Part shown: piece by piece, positions 47,019-60,900 of the stretch | Layout of the letters: each line of letters opens with the position of its first letter | Position numbering within the stretch: the first letter of the stretch is position 1 | Assembly (NCBI RefSeq): GCF_900496995.4 | Contig: NC_044030.1 | Coordinates: 16,614,851 to 16,678,850, forward strand | DNA: 64,000 nucleotides | Source: Aquila chrysaetos chrysaetos | Lineage: Eukaryota > Chordata > Aves > Accipitriformes > Accipitridae | Direction: 5' to 3' | Position numbers and translations under genes: made by a program | The notes under the pieces: generated by a model | What the model saw: only the letters and a program-made list of their open reading frames with translations | The model's database searches: none | What the model was told of the DNA's origin: nothing

Positions 47019-50000
47019 CAGTAGTGGATTCCAGCCATTTTTAGCAGTTGCATTAAAAAAGAAGAATAGATCATGCAAGAGGCACAGCACTGTAATGGGA
47101 AGAAGGCTGGCCATCCTTCAGGAACTTATTCTGGCCCATGCCCTCACTTCAGGGTCCCAAATGGAAAAAAACATCCAAAACTCAATGAAATCCAGTGGGA
47201 ATAGGGTACCAACCAAATTGCCTTGAAAGTCCTCTCTGTAATTACCATTTTTAGCAGTAAGAGTGAGGTGCTTATTTTTTGCAAACTGACCTAATATGAA
47301 AAAAAAGAAAAAAGGGAGAGACTGTTGATCAGAAGTAACACTGTGCCAGGACGTGTGCTAGACAAGTAATGCTGGCTCATTAATCACATGTCCCCCATAC
47401 CACACCTACTTGAAGTAAACCAGGCTAAAAATTACTCAGATGAAGTGAAACGCCCATTAGCTGAAGTGGCTTTGTGACAGCAAGCTCATTCAATGGCTAC
47501 TTGGGTACATTAAGGACACACCATGTTTATATGACCACTATCAAGCAAAACTCTGGTTTGCATTGCCAGGATGGGTAGGTTACCCAGCCACCTACTATTA
47601 TGTCAACTGGTTTACAATATGATATAACTGAACAGGCCTATCACTGTATGATTTCAAAAGAATATTTTCATTTCATAAGCCCTCACTGCCAAGCTGTTAA
47701 GAAACATGATCAAGAGAATGTCTCTGCTTTGCTATGCCAACTGTCAAGGACATCCACGTAATTACTGTTTCATAACTAGCAGTGGGAAAATCTAACACTA
47801 CTCCAGTCCCACAGCAAACATTAGTGGCATTAAAATGCTAAAGTTTCTTTTTCTTCTTACAGGTTGTCAGCTGCTTTGAAAGTATTCCATTTTGTGCACA
47901 CTACCTGGAGAACATAAATAAGCTTTATGCATACTAAGAAGAGTACTCTGTAGAAACAGTGAACTATGATATACTTCAAGAAACAGGTTTCATATTGTGC
48001 CATTGAGAAAAACACAGATCAAAAAACTGAATAGATCTTGGCAACTATGCTTAACCCTCATGGTAAAGGCAGCACAGGTATACTAAGCAGCACTAAGACA
48101 GTTCCAGTCCTTACATGACAAACTTTCTATGCATTACAGACAAAAAATCAGTAGGGTTGGGTTTTTTCTCTGTGGCATCTGGAAAACTCCTGAGCATGCA
48201 GGTTGAGACAAATCCCTCACTGGGAGGGAGGATCGTTTCCTTCAGCTGCAGTATTACTTTTGATGCTATTGCATCCATGTTTCCAAGAGGCTGAACACCC
48301 ACATCTCACCTTAAACTCAACTGGAACTGTAATTATTCCATAAGGTTGGTAATTGACTATTTCTTGAATATTCAGCCAGATGTAATAGCTTGATTTTCAT
48401 AGATGGAAAGAACATATAGTTTCCCTGTCCTATTTACTTTTTTAGATTCCAAATATCTTCACACCACTTTCATATCACCTCCATTTTATAAAGAGGAAAC
48501 TAAGGCATAATTAATGCCCAGAGATAAATGTCCATATTTTGCACTCTCTGCCACTTCCGTGGCTTCCAGCTTTCATGCCTGCGAACAGGGGTAAGGTACT
48601 ACCCATTGGGCTGCCTGTGCTGCCACAGGTAGTTTATGGCAGTGGAGGAAGAGCTTTGCTAATTCTCCATCTACCAATTTAACTGTCTTCTTCCAATATA
48701 AGTCAACAATGAGTGCAGGGTACAGCAATTGTCAAAAAAAAAATCAAAAGATGAGGCAATGATGTCTAAAAGAGTTTGTGAACTATATATCTCTTCTGAG
48801 AAAACCCTGGCTATTCTTGCTGAAAGTTTGTTCTTCTGACTATTCTTTGTCACTTCCTCCTTAGTTTTTGTTGAAACAACAGAAGGTAAGATTTTATGAA
48901 CGTAGTGTACTTTGTGTTTCTGGGTAAAGAGTCCTGCAGAATTGCATTCAGAGACACCACCCGCTTGCCCATTGACTGTGGAAAACTCACATTAAGTCTT
49001 TTACAAAGACATTGAGTCTTATTTTTGTGACTCCAAGTGAGAATAAACATGCCACATCTGCTGAAGAAGGCCAGTTTGTAAGAGCTGGGAGTTCAGTTTC
49101 AGTTCCACTTCAGGTCTGTATCATCACTTCTCTTTTTTCAAATTAATGGCACTGGTGGAATCAGTGAATGACACAGACATAAAGTAGGCATAACATTGGG
49201 TTCACAGTCTTGACTTTAGCAGACCAATTAACAAAGTCAACTGAAATTTTAAATTAGGATCTTTTGTGATAAATGCAAAACTATACCTATGTCTTCATCT
49301 ATGTTCAGAGGTGCAGGCAGGATTGCAAATCAGACACAAGGAAAATGTCAGACACAAGAGTTATCCCAAGTTTTCCAATCCTGAGATTACTTTGTAAAAC
49401 ACTGCAAACTTTAAGAAAAAAACCCCTATATATTCCTAACTTGTCTTTTGTTTACTTTAGAGGCCTGAGTGACTCATCAGCTCCTGGTTCACCTCAAATG
49501 ACCATTTCTCCTATCTCTATGCCAAAGCCGTAATGAGGAGTAACCACTTTATTTAGAGCAGTTGGGACTGTTTTTTAAAAAACAAGATTTTTCGGCTCAG
49601 TCTGACTTCATTGGACCTGACAAGAAACAGCAAAAGCCAGCCTAGATGAAGGTGAGACAAAGGTGATCTTAGTTTCTTGTAATTGCAGCTTCTTCATATA
49701 CTAGGTCAAGATGAAGAGTGAGATGATAAGACATAAGCAAAAAGATGGTTTCAGCAGCTGAAGTAACAAGACATTGCTTCATTTTTTCGCTTTCTCTGCT
49801 CTATCCTGTAAAAATAGGTGATTGTTATTTTATTTCTGTTTTACATGTTAGCCTAAAAAATCCTATTCATTTTTTCAGAACAGGACATAAATGGAATAGG
49901 ATTTGGCTGTGGGTTTAGAGGATATTTTTAAGTGAGTTTTTTGACATCTCCATAGACAAAATATGGTCCTGAGAAACCTGTGCTGCAAGCTTTCACTGGG

Positions 50001-53000
50001 GAGGGAGTTGCCCAACTGAGACATATTTTTTCAGAGCCTCTGGTCAACATACAAAGGATGTGTGATAGCTTAGGTTTGAACAGTCTTGCAGATGGATGTG
50101 TTATAAATTTTAATAACAGTGGAATGAAGAACAAAAAACACCACTGGAAGTAAGGAACCTGGTTTTTAACAATAAGGTCAAATGTAAGAGTTTACCAAGA
50201 GAAGAGAAGGATTTCTCATTACTTTGAAGTCTTTAAACAAAGTTGGGTGTCTCTCTCAAAAGTCATGTTTGTAGTTTAAATAAAAAGTATTTGACTTGAA
50301 GGGAAAGTAAATGGATTTTTTTCTTCAGCCTACATTTTACAGGATGTCAGACCAGATCAGCTTAATGGTCAGTTAATTGCACCAAGAGCATACACAGTAG
50401 CCTTACATTTACTAAAATCATCAGTGAAATGCAAGCCTCGGTTATAATTTGGCGCCTGCTTAACAGGGACATTTTAATTTGTGAGCTAAGATGGAGCTCC
50501 AGCTGACGAGCACCAAATGTCTTAGGATAAACAGAATGAGCCAAGCTCTGAACTTTGGCCAGGACAGTAAGTTAAATAATTCCTATTTGGGTTTTAAACA
50601 CCTACAGCCCCTCAAGAGCCAATTCTGATGTTTTATGTCACACCTAATCAATTAAACATTAATCATTTAAGTCCCATGTCAGTGCATCCTTTTGATCAGA
50701 TCTGGTCACCACCGGGGTTATGGAGCACTGTTCCATAGAGAAGATGCTCTTTTCTTAAATATGACTTATTTTAACATGAAAGATAGAGAGACACAGAGTT
50801 AAGTATTTCTTCTCAGCCCTTTCCATCAAGGTATGTGGCAGGCAGCCACATTTTGATTCAACACAGGAACATGTCTTTCTTCCAAAGCTGTTAATTCTGC
50901 TTTGGGGTCATAGGAAAGGGAAAGGAAAGGACATGTTTTCTCTTATGGAATCCAGTTATACAGAAATGCTGTTAACTAAAGCTTTTAGCAGCATTACACC
51001 GTTTGTTAATTTGTAACTGAGTAAGATGCCACTTAGAGAAAGGAGATTGCTTCAAGGAAAGCTTCCTTTCAGTGTTTGCTCAGCACTAATCCAAAAAAAC
51101 CCCACAGTACCAAAAGCCAGACAAAAGACAAATTACATGGTTGTTGAGCAGCTTGTTTTTCCAGGTGGCCAACCAACAGCTACAGTTCATGGACACATAA
51201 TGTCTAACTCATACAGTGAAAATGAGCCCTATAATGTCACCAAGTCAATTTAATATAAGAAAAAAAAGAACCACAGAATGTGTTCTTCAAACAAATTATT
51301 TCGAAGTTAGAGAAGTGCTCTTAGGTGTAATGGAGTGGAAAATGGAATTGCATCAGTAGAACTGAATGAAATATTCTGTCTGTTGCTAACAAAACAAAGC
51401 TGTAAGCATTTCTTTCCACTCACAGATCTGTCTTTTGTTTCACCATCAATGACTCACAAATTATGATTATTCATCACATCTGAAGATAGCAACATGGTCA
51501 AAATCTCTACCAAATTTACTCTATTGGGATTTTTCAAAACTTCTTGCATTTTGAAAAGTAAAGTACTTTGCTGCAGGAAAAGTTCTGTGCCTCATGTTGG
51601 AAAAAACAAAAGCAAAGAAGGATTCTATCTTCATGCAGAACAAACCCTGAGAAGCCATATCACTACAACTGAAATCAACCTTCTCTTTTTTTTCTGCCAA
51701 TTCTCCTGATTATCTTCACAGTTGGATCAACACAAACAGGATCTTGCTCTTTTTTATGTTTGGGATTTGTGGCACCAAGGGATGATATTAGCAGGATGGA
51801 CATTGTGTGATCTTCTGGTGAAGTGTGCATCATATATGAACTGAAAAACTATGTACAGATCAGACTTCATAATGCTCTTGTCCCCCAACACCATTCCTTA
51901 GGACAGAAAAATAGTGGCGCGAGGTTTCTGGATTTGCTCTGGTGTATTGGGTTTGCATGACATCCGGTCACACAGGTACTGACACAAGCAGCGTAAAAAT
52001 TCAGACTTACTATCTTTAATGCACTGTGCATCCTCACAGTAGTAACATGCTCAGCAGTGCTGATGAGTAATGAAATATGGTTGCTCATTTCAAGGGGCCA
52101 TAGATGGACTCAGCAGGTTCTGTCAATGGGAATGCAAATCTAAAAAAACAAGCAAATGCTTTGCTTAATTTTTCCAAGATTTAGAAGCCAAACTACATAA
52201 TTCAGCTTCAGCTCAAGCAGATATTGGTTAGCAACTACAGCATCTGTAAAGTTTGCAATATAGGAAAACTTTTTAAAATTAGGATACATAGGATAAGTAT
52301 ATATCCTGTTTAGGTTATATCCAAGTATAAGATAAGTTTTATAAACGTTGTTGTGGTATTTCTCATAAAATAGGTTTATATATATATATACAAAAAAATG
52401 CCCGATTCTTTAAACAGTCATTCTATTTATGATTTCCAGAAAAGTCTTTCTCATTGGCTAACGGGTACATGTTTTTAGATTCACTGTGAACAGAGAAAAC
52501 ATAAATTTCAGCATCTCATCCTTTCTTCCAAGAAAATTCAGCCAAAAAATTTTGAAGTCAAGTGTTAAAAATGTCCTTCTAAAACCTCCCCAAAAAATCA
52601 GCCATCGTCAGTCTCCACACAATGTAAACACACTTTCTTTTCCATAGGGGAGAAGAATTTACCCTTAGGAATTAGATCTTTAGTCTCTCAGCTACAGATA
52701 GATGGTGGCAATGACTAAACCATTATTCACATTTAAGATTGTACAAGACTGTTAATTATGCATCAGTAGTTCTTCACATTCTGGTGATCAAAAGCTAATT
52801 TTTAGGAAATAGTATCATCCCTGCTGTAGACAGAGAAGTGAGTTTGTATTTTGTGGAGATAGTTGGCTTGAATGGCTGTGTAAGTAATGACAATGTATGG
52901 CAGAATTCATTGTGGACCTGATTATGTCTCCCTAGGTCCCCAAACTGCAGAGAGTTAAGGCATGGCTAAAGTCTTCTGAGAAAGGAATAGTAAGTATCTT

Positions 53001-55419
53001 TTTCCTATTAAAAAGATGGGGGAAAAAATATCTTGATATAAAACCTTATGTTTAACTTCCTTCCTCTCAAAAGCAAAAAAATGAGAAAATCCAGGTTTTC
53101 CTCATTTTCCCCATGTTCTGACAAGTTCATTAGGTTTTATCATTTCATCTCTGTTGTAGTATATACACAGGAGGTTCATACAACCACACTAAGGCATGGA
53201 TTACTGAAGCCATTTGAGCAACTATTTCGTACTTTTGTACACATCCACCAAAGTCTAGCAAATAAATTGCCACTTATTTTTATTTTGAACTACATAGTAG
53301 CAAAGGCAAAGTCAACACTGAACTTTAAATTCTACACTGGTACACAATGGCATATGGAAATCTGTGCTTCAATATGCACCAAGGAAGAAAGGAAATAAAG
53401 TGTTTATAACACTTCTACACAGCCACATACTATTCTTTCTTTAAAATGAATTTTTGTCCCCCAAAATAGGACTCAATTTTCTGCATCTGGAACTGGCCAG
53501 TGCAAGTAGCTATGTCTTCTGGTTATTACTCAAACACATGCCAGCCAATAAAATCTCTCCACATGCTTTTTGGATCTGTTTAACCTATATTCAATTGCAA
53601 AAGATCTTTAAAAGAAATGCTTGCACTGTTTGCACTAGAAATATAAACTTGTGTGTGGTTGCCTGAATGATTTATGAGTCCTAAACCACTTCAGCAGGGC
53701 GGATGCACACACAATACATTTCACAAGTGCCATCATTCAGGTCTAGATAAATAATCCCACCTAATGGTAATAGTTCGGAGGCTGTCTGAATTTATTCATT
53801 CTCAGTCAGTCTTGTCCCAGTCACATCTCTTTGCATAATTATATCTGTTCTGTGGATATGATAAAGTGCAACGTGCACAGGAAGAGCTATTGTAGCCCCA
53901 GGTTGCCCAGGTGTTTGTATAGTTGTACTCTGGTGTATCTGAGCAGACCCAGCTCAAGGCTTCTTGGCAAAGTAGGTCAGACTGAATTTTGTCACCTCCA
54001 GCATGAAAACAAAATAAACTATGCTGCCAGAAACTGTCTTACATGTGCGTTAAGTACATTTCATCAAAAAACCACCCAAACCCTGCACATACAAAGAACA
54101 CCACTATTTGATCAATAGAAAACAAATCAGGCTTATTCAGAAGGTTCTTTCATAATGAACTTAATACCTGAAGTGACACCACCATGTCAAAAAAGTGGTA
54201 TATAAGGTACCTGAAAGAAATCACACTGGAATAAACTAAGAATGTCTGTCTAAGGAAAAGATCTTTTTTTTTCGTAAGGTATATTCAATCATCCAGGCTG
54301 GAGAGTAGAGGAGTTTGGGTTTCTGCAATTTTTGCATAGTATCATGCTCTTTCCCTCTTCAAATCCTGCCAGGTTTTAAATTTTTGAATATCAATAATAA
54401 AGCCTCTGATTTAAAACAAATAGGACAGCAGGTTTTCCTGTGCTGCAGATGACCCTGTGCATTGAACCAACTAGCTAATGTGAAATAACAGACTTATTCT
54501 ATCCAGATCTGTGTGCTGCCTAGAGACAGTCTGCACTGAACCACGTGTGACTGGCCAAGCTGATCACATCTCTGGGACTCTTACTTCAGTGCAAGAGACA
54601 TATAATGGCAGGTATTGCCCAAGTACCACACTCACAGCCACAGGCACCATTTCAAGACTCTCTGTCCATATGGTGTCATGTGAAGTATCCAAGTGGGGAG
54701 GAGGAGTTACATATTAGAAGAAAACAGCATGGTATGTTTCATTTTCCTTACTGATCTGCAGTTAAGGTGATGCATATTGCTACTTTTTATTAAAAAACCA
54801 AAACCAAAACACCAACAAAAAACAACCCAAAAAACCATTCTCAGAAAACCTAATGCCACACCTTTTCTTCCCATGGAAAATACATAACAGAAGACACAAT
54901 CTACTCTTTCAGAAAAAAATGGAGTAAATTATATATGGGATATATTTTTCAAAGGAAGGCTGTGCTAGCTTTTCTGTGTGCTGAGCCTGTTTGAATGTTT
55001 ACTGACATGCCTCTCATTGAGTTATGTTTTGTTAAATGAATTGACATGGATTGCAAGTTCCAGAGCATAAAATTTTTGGTAGATGCAAACAATGAGGATG
55101 TTATTTCAACTGGCAAACCTCCAGCTACATCTTAGTTTTCTGTAATATAGTATGAATGGATAGAATTTGGCTTGTTGCTGCTGTTTGTTTGTACAACACC
55201 TCCAGAAAATATACAACCATGTGGCAAGAGACAGATGCTGTCCCAGAGAACTTACATTTTGAATGCACAGAGCATCTGAGATTGAGAAAAAAGCATATAG
55301 TGGTATCAAAGAAGTCCAGAAACAAGTCACGCAGAAACATTCAGGAGGTAACCACAGGCCTCAAGTGTAAAAAAAAAAAGGCAAAATAAAGTCCCAAGAG
55401 TTTTCAGGAGTTATTATGT
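47019..55419. other. no recognisable gene
   Basis: 8.4 kb of AT-rich DNA with only short ORFs of no known resemblance. Minor features are a TATATA run at about 52377-52390 and an A/C-rich low-complexity tract at about 54792-54837. Confidence 0.4.
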
Positions 55420-55700
55420 AAGATAAAATATGAGGTCAGCTTAGCCCAGCATCCTGTCTCCAACACTACTTAGCACCATTTCCTCAGAAGTTGCAAGACC
55501 CTCATGTTAGACAGCTCTGTGACTCATCCAGATCTCTAACTGCTAGCGATTAGACAGATCTGAAGCAGGGCATTTACATCTCTTCCAAAATTTGCATCAA
55601 CCTTAAATATTGCTATCTCTGAGAATTTAATTATCCTACAGATGTCCAGTTCTGCACTGAACCCATGAATTTTCTCTCCACACTGAAAGCTTCACGAGAT
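55420..55700 (+). mobile_element. possible ancient CR1-like fragment
   Basis: TCAGCTTAGCCCAGCATCCT and nearby TGTCTCCAACA resemble a motif of very old CR1-type repeats in amniotes. Highly decayed; borders uncertain. Confidence 0.35.
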
Positions 55701-57789
55701 TGTCTGCACACAGCTGGCATAAGCCTTAAAGCCGTGCTTGCATTTCAGGTCAAATTTTGTTGTCAGACACATAGATGGAGTTACTTGCAGGTATCCCAGA
55801 AGACTTTTTCCCAGCTTTGCTCTGCAGGGTTTTCTTTCATCTGAACCCAAATCCTACAGTTTTCATAACAATGGTTTACATAACTTTCAGTGTAAAATAA
55901 AATACAAATATTCCCCCATATTTCAATCCTATAGGTCAACTGAAAGTTAAGAAAATATGGCCATATTTTGTCTGGAACTGTTATTTTTTCACTACTGGAG
56001 ACAATGAGAACCCTCTTGTATGTTTTGTAAAAGTATCTTACAAGCAAATGCCTAGAATTCCATTTGATAGACCACTACATCCAAGCTTTATAAGAGCCTA
56101 CAAGAACAGGTTAAAAGCTATAAAATATAATGAGAATAATAAGAACTGCTGGAAATAAACAGAAATTTTCCTTTATCAAAAAGAAATTTCATTTAGCATT
56201 AAAGAGAAGTAAATAGGTACACATCAAACATCAGACTTAATCACATGCATCACTTACAGTCACTAAGTGGTGCACTTTTTTATCATTATGAAAACAGCAC
56301 AGATTTTCCCTTAAACCAGAACTGAAATACTTTACAAGGGTATAGTTTAATGTATTCAGTGCTAACAACAGCAAAAATTGTATCCATCAACGATGGCCTC
56401 CCCTTTCCAGCCTCTTCCCTCAATCTTCTCCTTTCTAGCCTCTTTGATCAATCCACTCCTTTTGCGATGCCATCACTCAATGCTAGTGTACCTTGGGGGC
56501 TGCAGACCACACCCTGCCTGAAGAGGAGGGGGACCAAGGTCCCCAGCACAGAGAAGTGCCTGAGGAGGATGTGCACCCCATCCTGGCTCCAGCCCTGGCT
56601 TTCCCCCACCCACAGCTCCCACTTACCCCACACTCCTCTCCCAACACATCACACTATCTCCTTTAGGACCCTGTGGTGAGTTCTAAGTGTTGGTATAGCC
56701 TGGTACAGATAAAGACACTTGCACTGCCCCTTACATCAGCACACATTCTAACAATAAACCCACTAGGTTTCAGTCTCTAAGGCCTTTGGACGAAGATTCT
56801 GCATTAAACTGTACGTTTTACTGGCTTTCCAAAGAGAAAGAAAATCCTGACAAGCAGGTAATTTCTGCAGTCTGCATCTAAGTATAGCTTTTTTGTGGCA
56901 ACTCTGATGCTGGATGTGAAGATGTTGAGTTTCATAGAGTAAAAACTTGAGTGCCAAACATTCACCAACACTGACGTGCTTGGTTTGTCACTGGGTTTAG
57001 CACAACCAAAACTCTTGCTGTAGTTGGCAGTCACAACCAGCAATGAGTGTTCACCACTCTAGCACAGTCACTTTTTTCTAACTTTTTGCCCAATTACCCT
57101 TCATTTCTCTGTCAAGTATCCGCTAAGGAATTAATCTATTTATCCTCTGTCACAGCCCTGGGACTTCAGCAAGAGGGCTGTCAGCCACAGTGAATAGTCA
57201 TGTTTAACTGCTATTGCAATAACACGCAGTTTAAATTTTGCTTCAGTAAATATATGTGACAAAATTGACATTTTTGCATAGCAGTCTTGTGGGTTGCATC
57301 CCAGTCCAGGGTGGCCCTGGATTTTTTTCCTCTCCATGAAAACCAAACTACTGTATAGTGAATTAAAGATAATTAATAGCTTAAGAACATTCCTGCAATG
57401 TGCCACAAACAGCCTTAAAAAAGGCTCTTCTGAGGATTGAAATGGTGCAAGTAGAAACAGTGCTTCTATGGTTGATTTATAAATTATCTTCACAGTAGTA
57501 CAACCCTGTGTCAATACTAATAGCAATAATAAGCAGTAGAATTGTAACTCAGTATTACTTGCAGTAATATCATTGTATGGTCATATAATGGTGATGTGTT
57601 TAGTAGCCATTTAAGCTATTATTAGTTTTTCAAAGATGGTTTGCCTAATCAATAAACTTTTTTTTTTCTTAGCCCTGTACAAATCCTCCCAGTAATTAGG
57701 AGAAGACATGCCTTGTATTAGTGGCAACTGAATTGAATTCTGAATTGAGGAGAGTTTCAGGGACAGGCAGAAAACAGCAAGAGCAAGTG
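55701..57789. other. no recognisable gene
   Basis: AT-rich, short ORFs only, nothing recognised. Confidence 0.4.
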
Positions 57790-57952
57790 CTGGGGTCATC
57801 CCCACCCTTGGAGGGTTTTGAGCTCTGACCAGGTAAAGCCCTGAGCAATCTGGTCTGACCCCATGGCAGAACCTGCTCTGGGCAGGGGCTTGGACTGGAG
57901 ACTTCCCATGGTCCCTGCCAGCCCCAACTGTCCGGTGGTCCTATGACCATGA
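57790..57952 (+). mobile_element. CR1 LINE 3' tail fragment
   Basis: Short plus-strand CR1 end: GAGCAATCTGGTCTGACCCC, then CTTGGACTGGAGACTTCC and GGTCCTATGACC. Confidence 0.8.
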
Positions 57953-60900
57953 AGGGGAGACATTTCACGCCTCACAGACAGTTGAACCGGCTCATTCCCC
58001 TTCCCACAGGATAATGCACCCTAATGCTGGTGTTAATATGTGATCAGTGTGCCTTGGGGAATGGCAGACTTATAAAGAGGACAAGTAGTAAAGGGAAATG
58101 ACAATTTATGAGTGTCCCAGATGCCTTTTGCCATTTGCATTGGGTTGTGTGACTTTTGTGTTGAGCAAGAGGAATTAGAGGTCTGAAAAATGCATCTTTC
58201 ACATGTTACCAGGTGGACGCATTTGTTAGGATACAAATACTAATTTCAGTAACTAATGCCCGTAGCTCACAGTGACACTTTTGCTATGAAATTATACTCC
58301 AGCATGATAAACAAGGAACAGGACCACATATTCTCATATATCCTGGTCCAAATGAAGTAACCTGATCTTCCTGTATTCTGCTCACTCACCTCTAATATGG
58401 TATGCTACTCTTTATTGCAGGACTCAAGACTTCATTTCCATTATTTCACTGATGTTCTTTACTAAATTATTCCCTTTCTGTGTTCTTGCTATTTGTATAT
58501 TGTCTACCCAGAAAATGATGGTTCTAATTCAGCAAATTGGTCATATTGGTTATATCAGAGTAAATAAGGAAAATACTGTTCTTCTAAATCCTATTGGCTT
58601 TATTGAGAGAAGACCTCAAGTAGGACTAACTAATCAGCATATCTGAGAGATTGTTTTCTATTACCATAGGACACAACGATTGAAGAGGCATTGTGAGATC
58701 ATGGTCAGAAGTAACAGAGAGGTCTCTGAACAGAGCTGGTTGTCACATCTCTCACAGAGAGTGATTTTGTGGCAGATAGGCAAATACTACTGCTCCCTTA
58801 GGTGGCATATATCTTGTTTGTGAATCCTGCTCTGTGGCTTGATACCTATACTACCAGCTTGTGAAGAGATGATGAGATGATGGCATGTAGCTTGTACATC
58901 CTCCTCTGTCTGCTGTTCCTCCTCCAGCTCCCTTCCTGGGAGAGAGAGATTTGAGGACCAGCTGTTCTCAATCAGTGTCCTGTTGAATGCAGGTGTAACC
59001 AGGGACAACCACCAGCTGCTCTCTGAAACATTTTACAAGTAAGCATTAAAACCAGTTTTAAAATCTTTATGCCTGACTTAATTTCCATAGTTTCATTGCC
59101 TGTCTTCAGATAGGGCAGCTGAAACTTGATGTTTCAGCTTATGATCAGAGACCTGCGCCACAAAACACGGAAATGTTAATTTGCCTCTGAAGAGACACTA
59201 AAAGTCATAGGCAGGTGTTTTCCCCTTTCTGATACCCCAAACAAAGGGCTATAAAGTTCACTAGGGAGCTTTGCTTTCAGCGTGGCTTGTCATGCAAACC
59301 TGATGTGAGACAGTGTGAGCCAGAGCAGCATGTGGGTTGCAGCGACAGGGTGGGCAAGGGGCAGCAGGTCTTCCATGGGTAATTGCATTTCCCTTCTGTA
59401 AGTCAGGAGGATATTAATAAGAAAACCCAGGAATTTCAGAGGCCTTCTTTCCATCATAGTAGTCTTTTGCAAAAAGGCTGCCTGTGGCCTGATGCCTCTG
59501 TTTAAGGACTAGACTGGCTCCAAACACAGGAGCAGGGCTGTTGAGGGACAAGGGGATCTGGCAGCAGGTAAGGTGCCTCTGGGAGCCAGGGTGCTCTTTT
59601 CCCAGCCTGGCTCTTTACATGTATCCCCACCCCTCTCCCCAGGGATCCTACATTCCTCACACTGTCCATGGCTGTTTACAATGTGCACAGACTCCTGCTT
59701 AGACTTTCTATGCCTAATGCCGATAAAACTAGAGTACACAGGAGCGTTTCTTTAGCACTGAGACCCAAAAGAGCTCTTTGATGGTCCTGAGTGCATAATA
59801 CTATATGTATGGTGAGTAGTTAAGAAACATTAACCATGAATATCAATACAAAATTAATTAGATCTGTTAAGTCCCTCGTGTTTTGTGTGGAAGACTTGAA
59901 TGGACTGTATACTCACCTGAGAAATGTTTTAGTAAGTTATGCTGTAACTCCCTCTGGTGATCAAAACTAAAATCAGACCTAAAAGTCAATAGCAGCTTTC
60001 TGAGCATAGCTTTATTTCTACAGAACGAATCTAAGGTGATCTTTAAAACTGCCCATTTTCATAAGTTCCTCAATAACTGTCCAATATGCAGAGAATAATT
60101 AATTACTAAAAATTAATTACATCATAATTAATGTCATGTGAGACAGATGCTAGATTCTGCTGTGGCAAGAGAAAAGCATAAAGTTTTTGATGGAGGACAA
60201 CACACAAGGGGGGGTGCAAACCCTAATCCTTTCATTACTGCAGAATGCATGGGTATGCTTCAAAATAAGATGCAGCACCTGGGCTAGGTGCATCACTGCA
60301 GAATCCAATGTCTCTGTAGCAGCCTCCACTTGCAGTATCCTCACAGTTCTCTGGCTCTAAGCCAAGGCTCCAGAACAGCATTTGGACAAACAGCATCGTT
60401 CTCCTTCCTTGGTGACTCCTCCGTTTGATCCCATTGAGCATCCCCTCAAGTTAACCTGTAAGAGCAGCTAATGCACTTTGAAAGTGACATTTGGCATGAC
60501 GTTATATGTTTAATGGGAAAAACATTGTCTCTGTGGTTTAAAATTGTTTTCTCCACCTTAAAAAGGTGTTTCTCTTACCTGAAGATTTCTATATCCCACC
60601 ATTCACGAAGGCATGGGAAGGCACCATGCAAAACTCTAAGACAATAAAATTATACTAGAGATTATTTTTACCCTCAGCAAGGCAAAGGACAAGAAATGGA
60701 AGAAAAGATTATTTAAATTACCTTTGCCTGTACTATGTCAGGAACTCAGCATAGTTTGTAAGTAGCTTTGTAACAGAGAAATGATCCTTGTTGCACTCTT
60801 TTATCCTTGGCTCCAGGAGACTCTTCAAGGTACTGTCATTTGAAGAAGACCTTAATGTCCTCTAATGCTTTCAGCATTCCCCTGTGAAATTAACATCATT

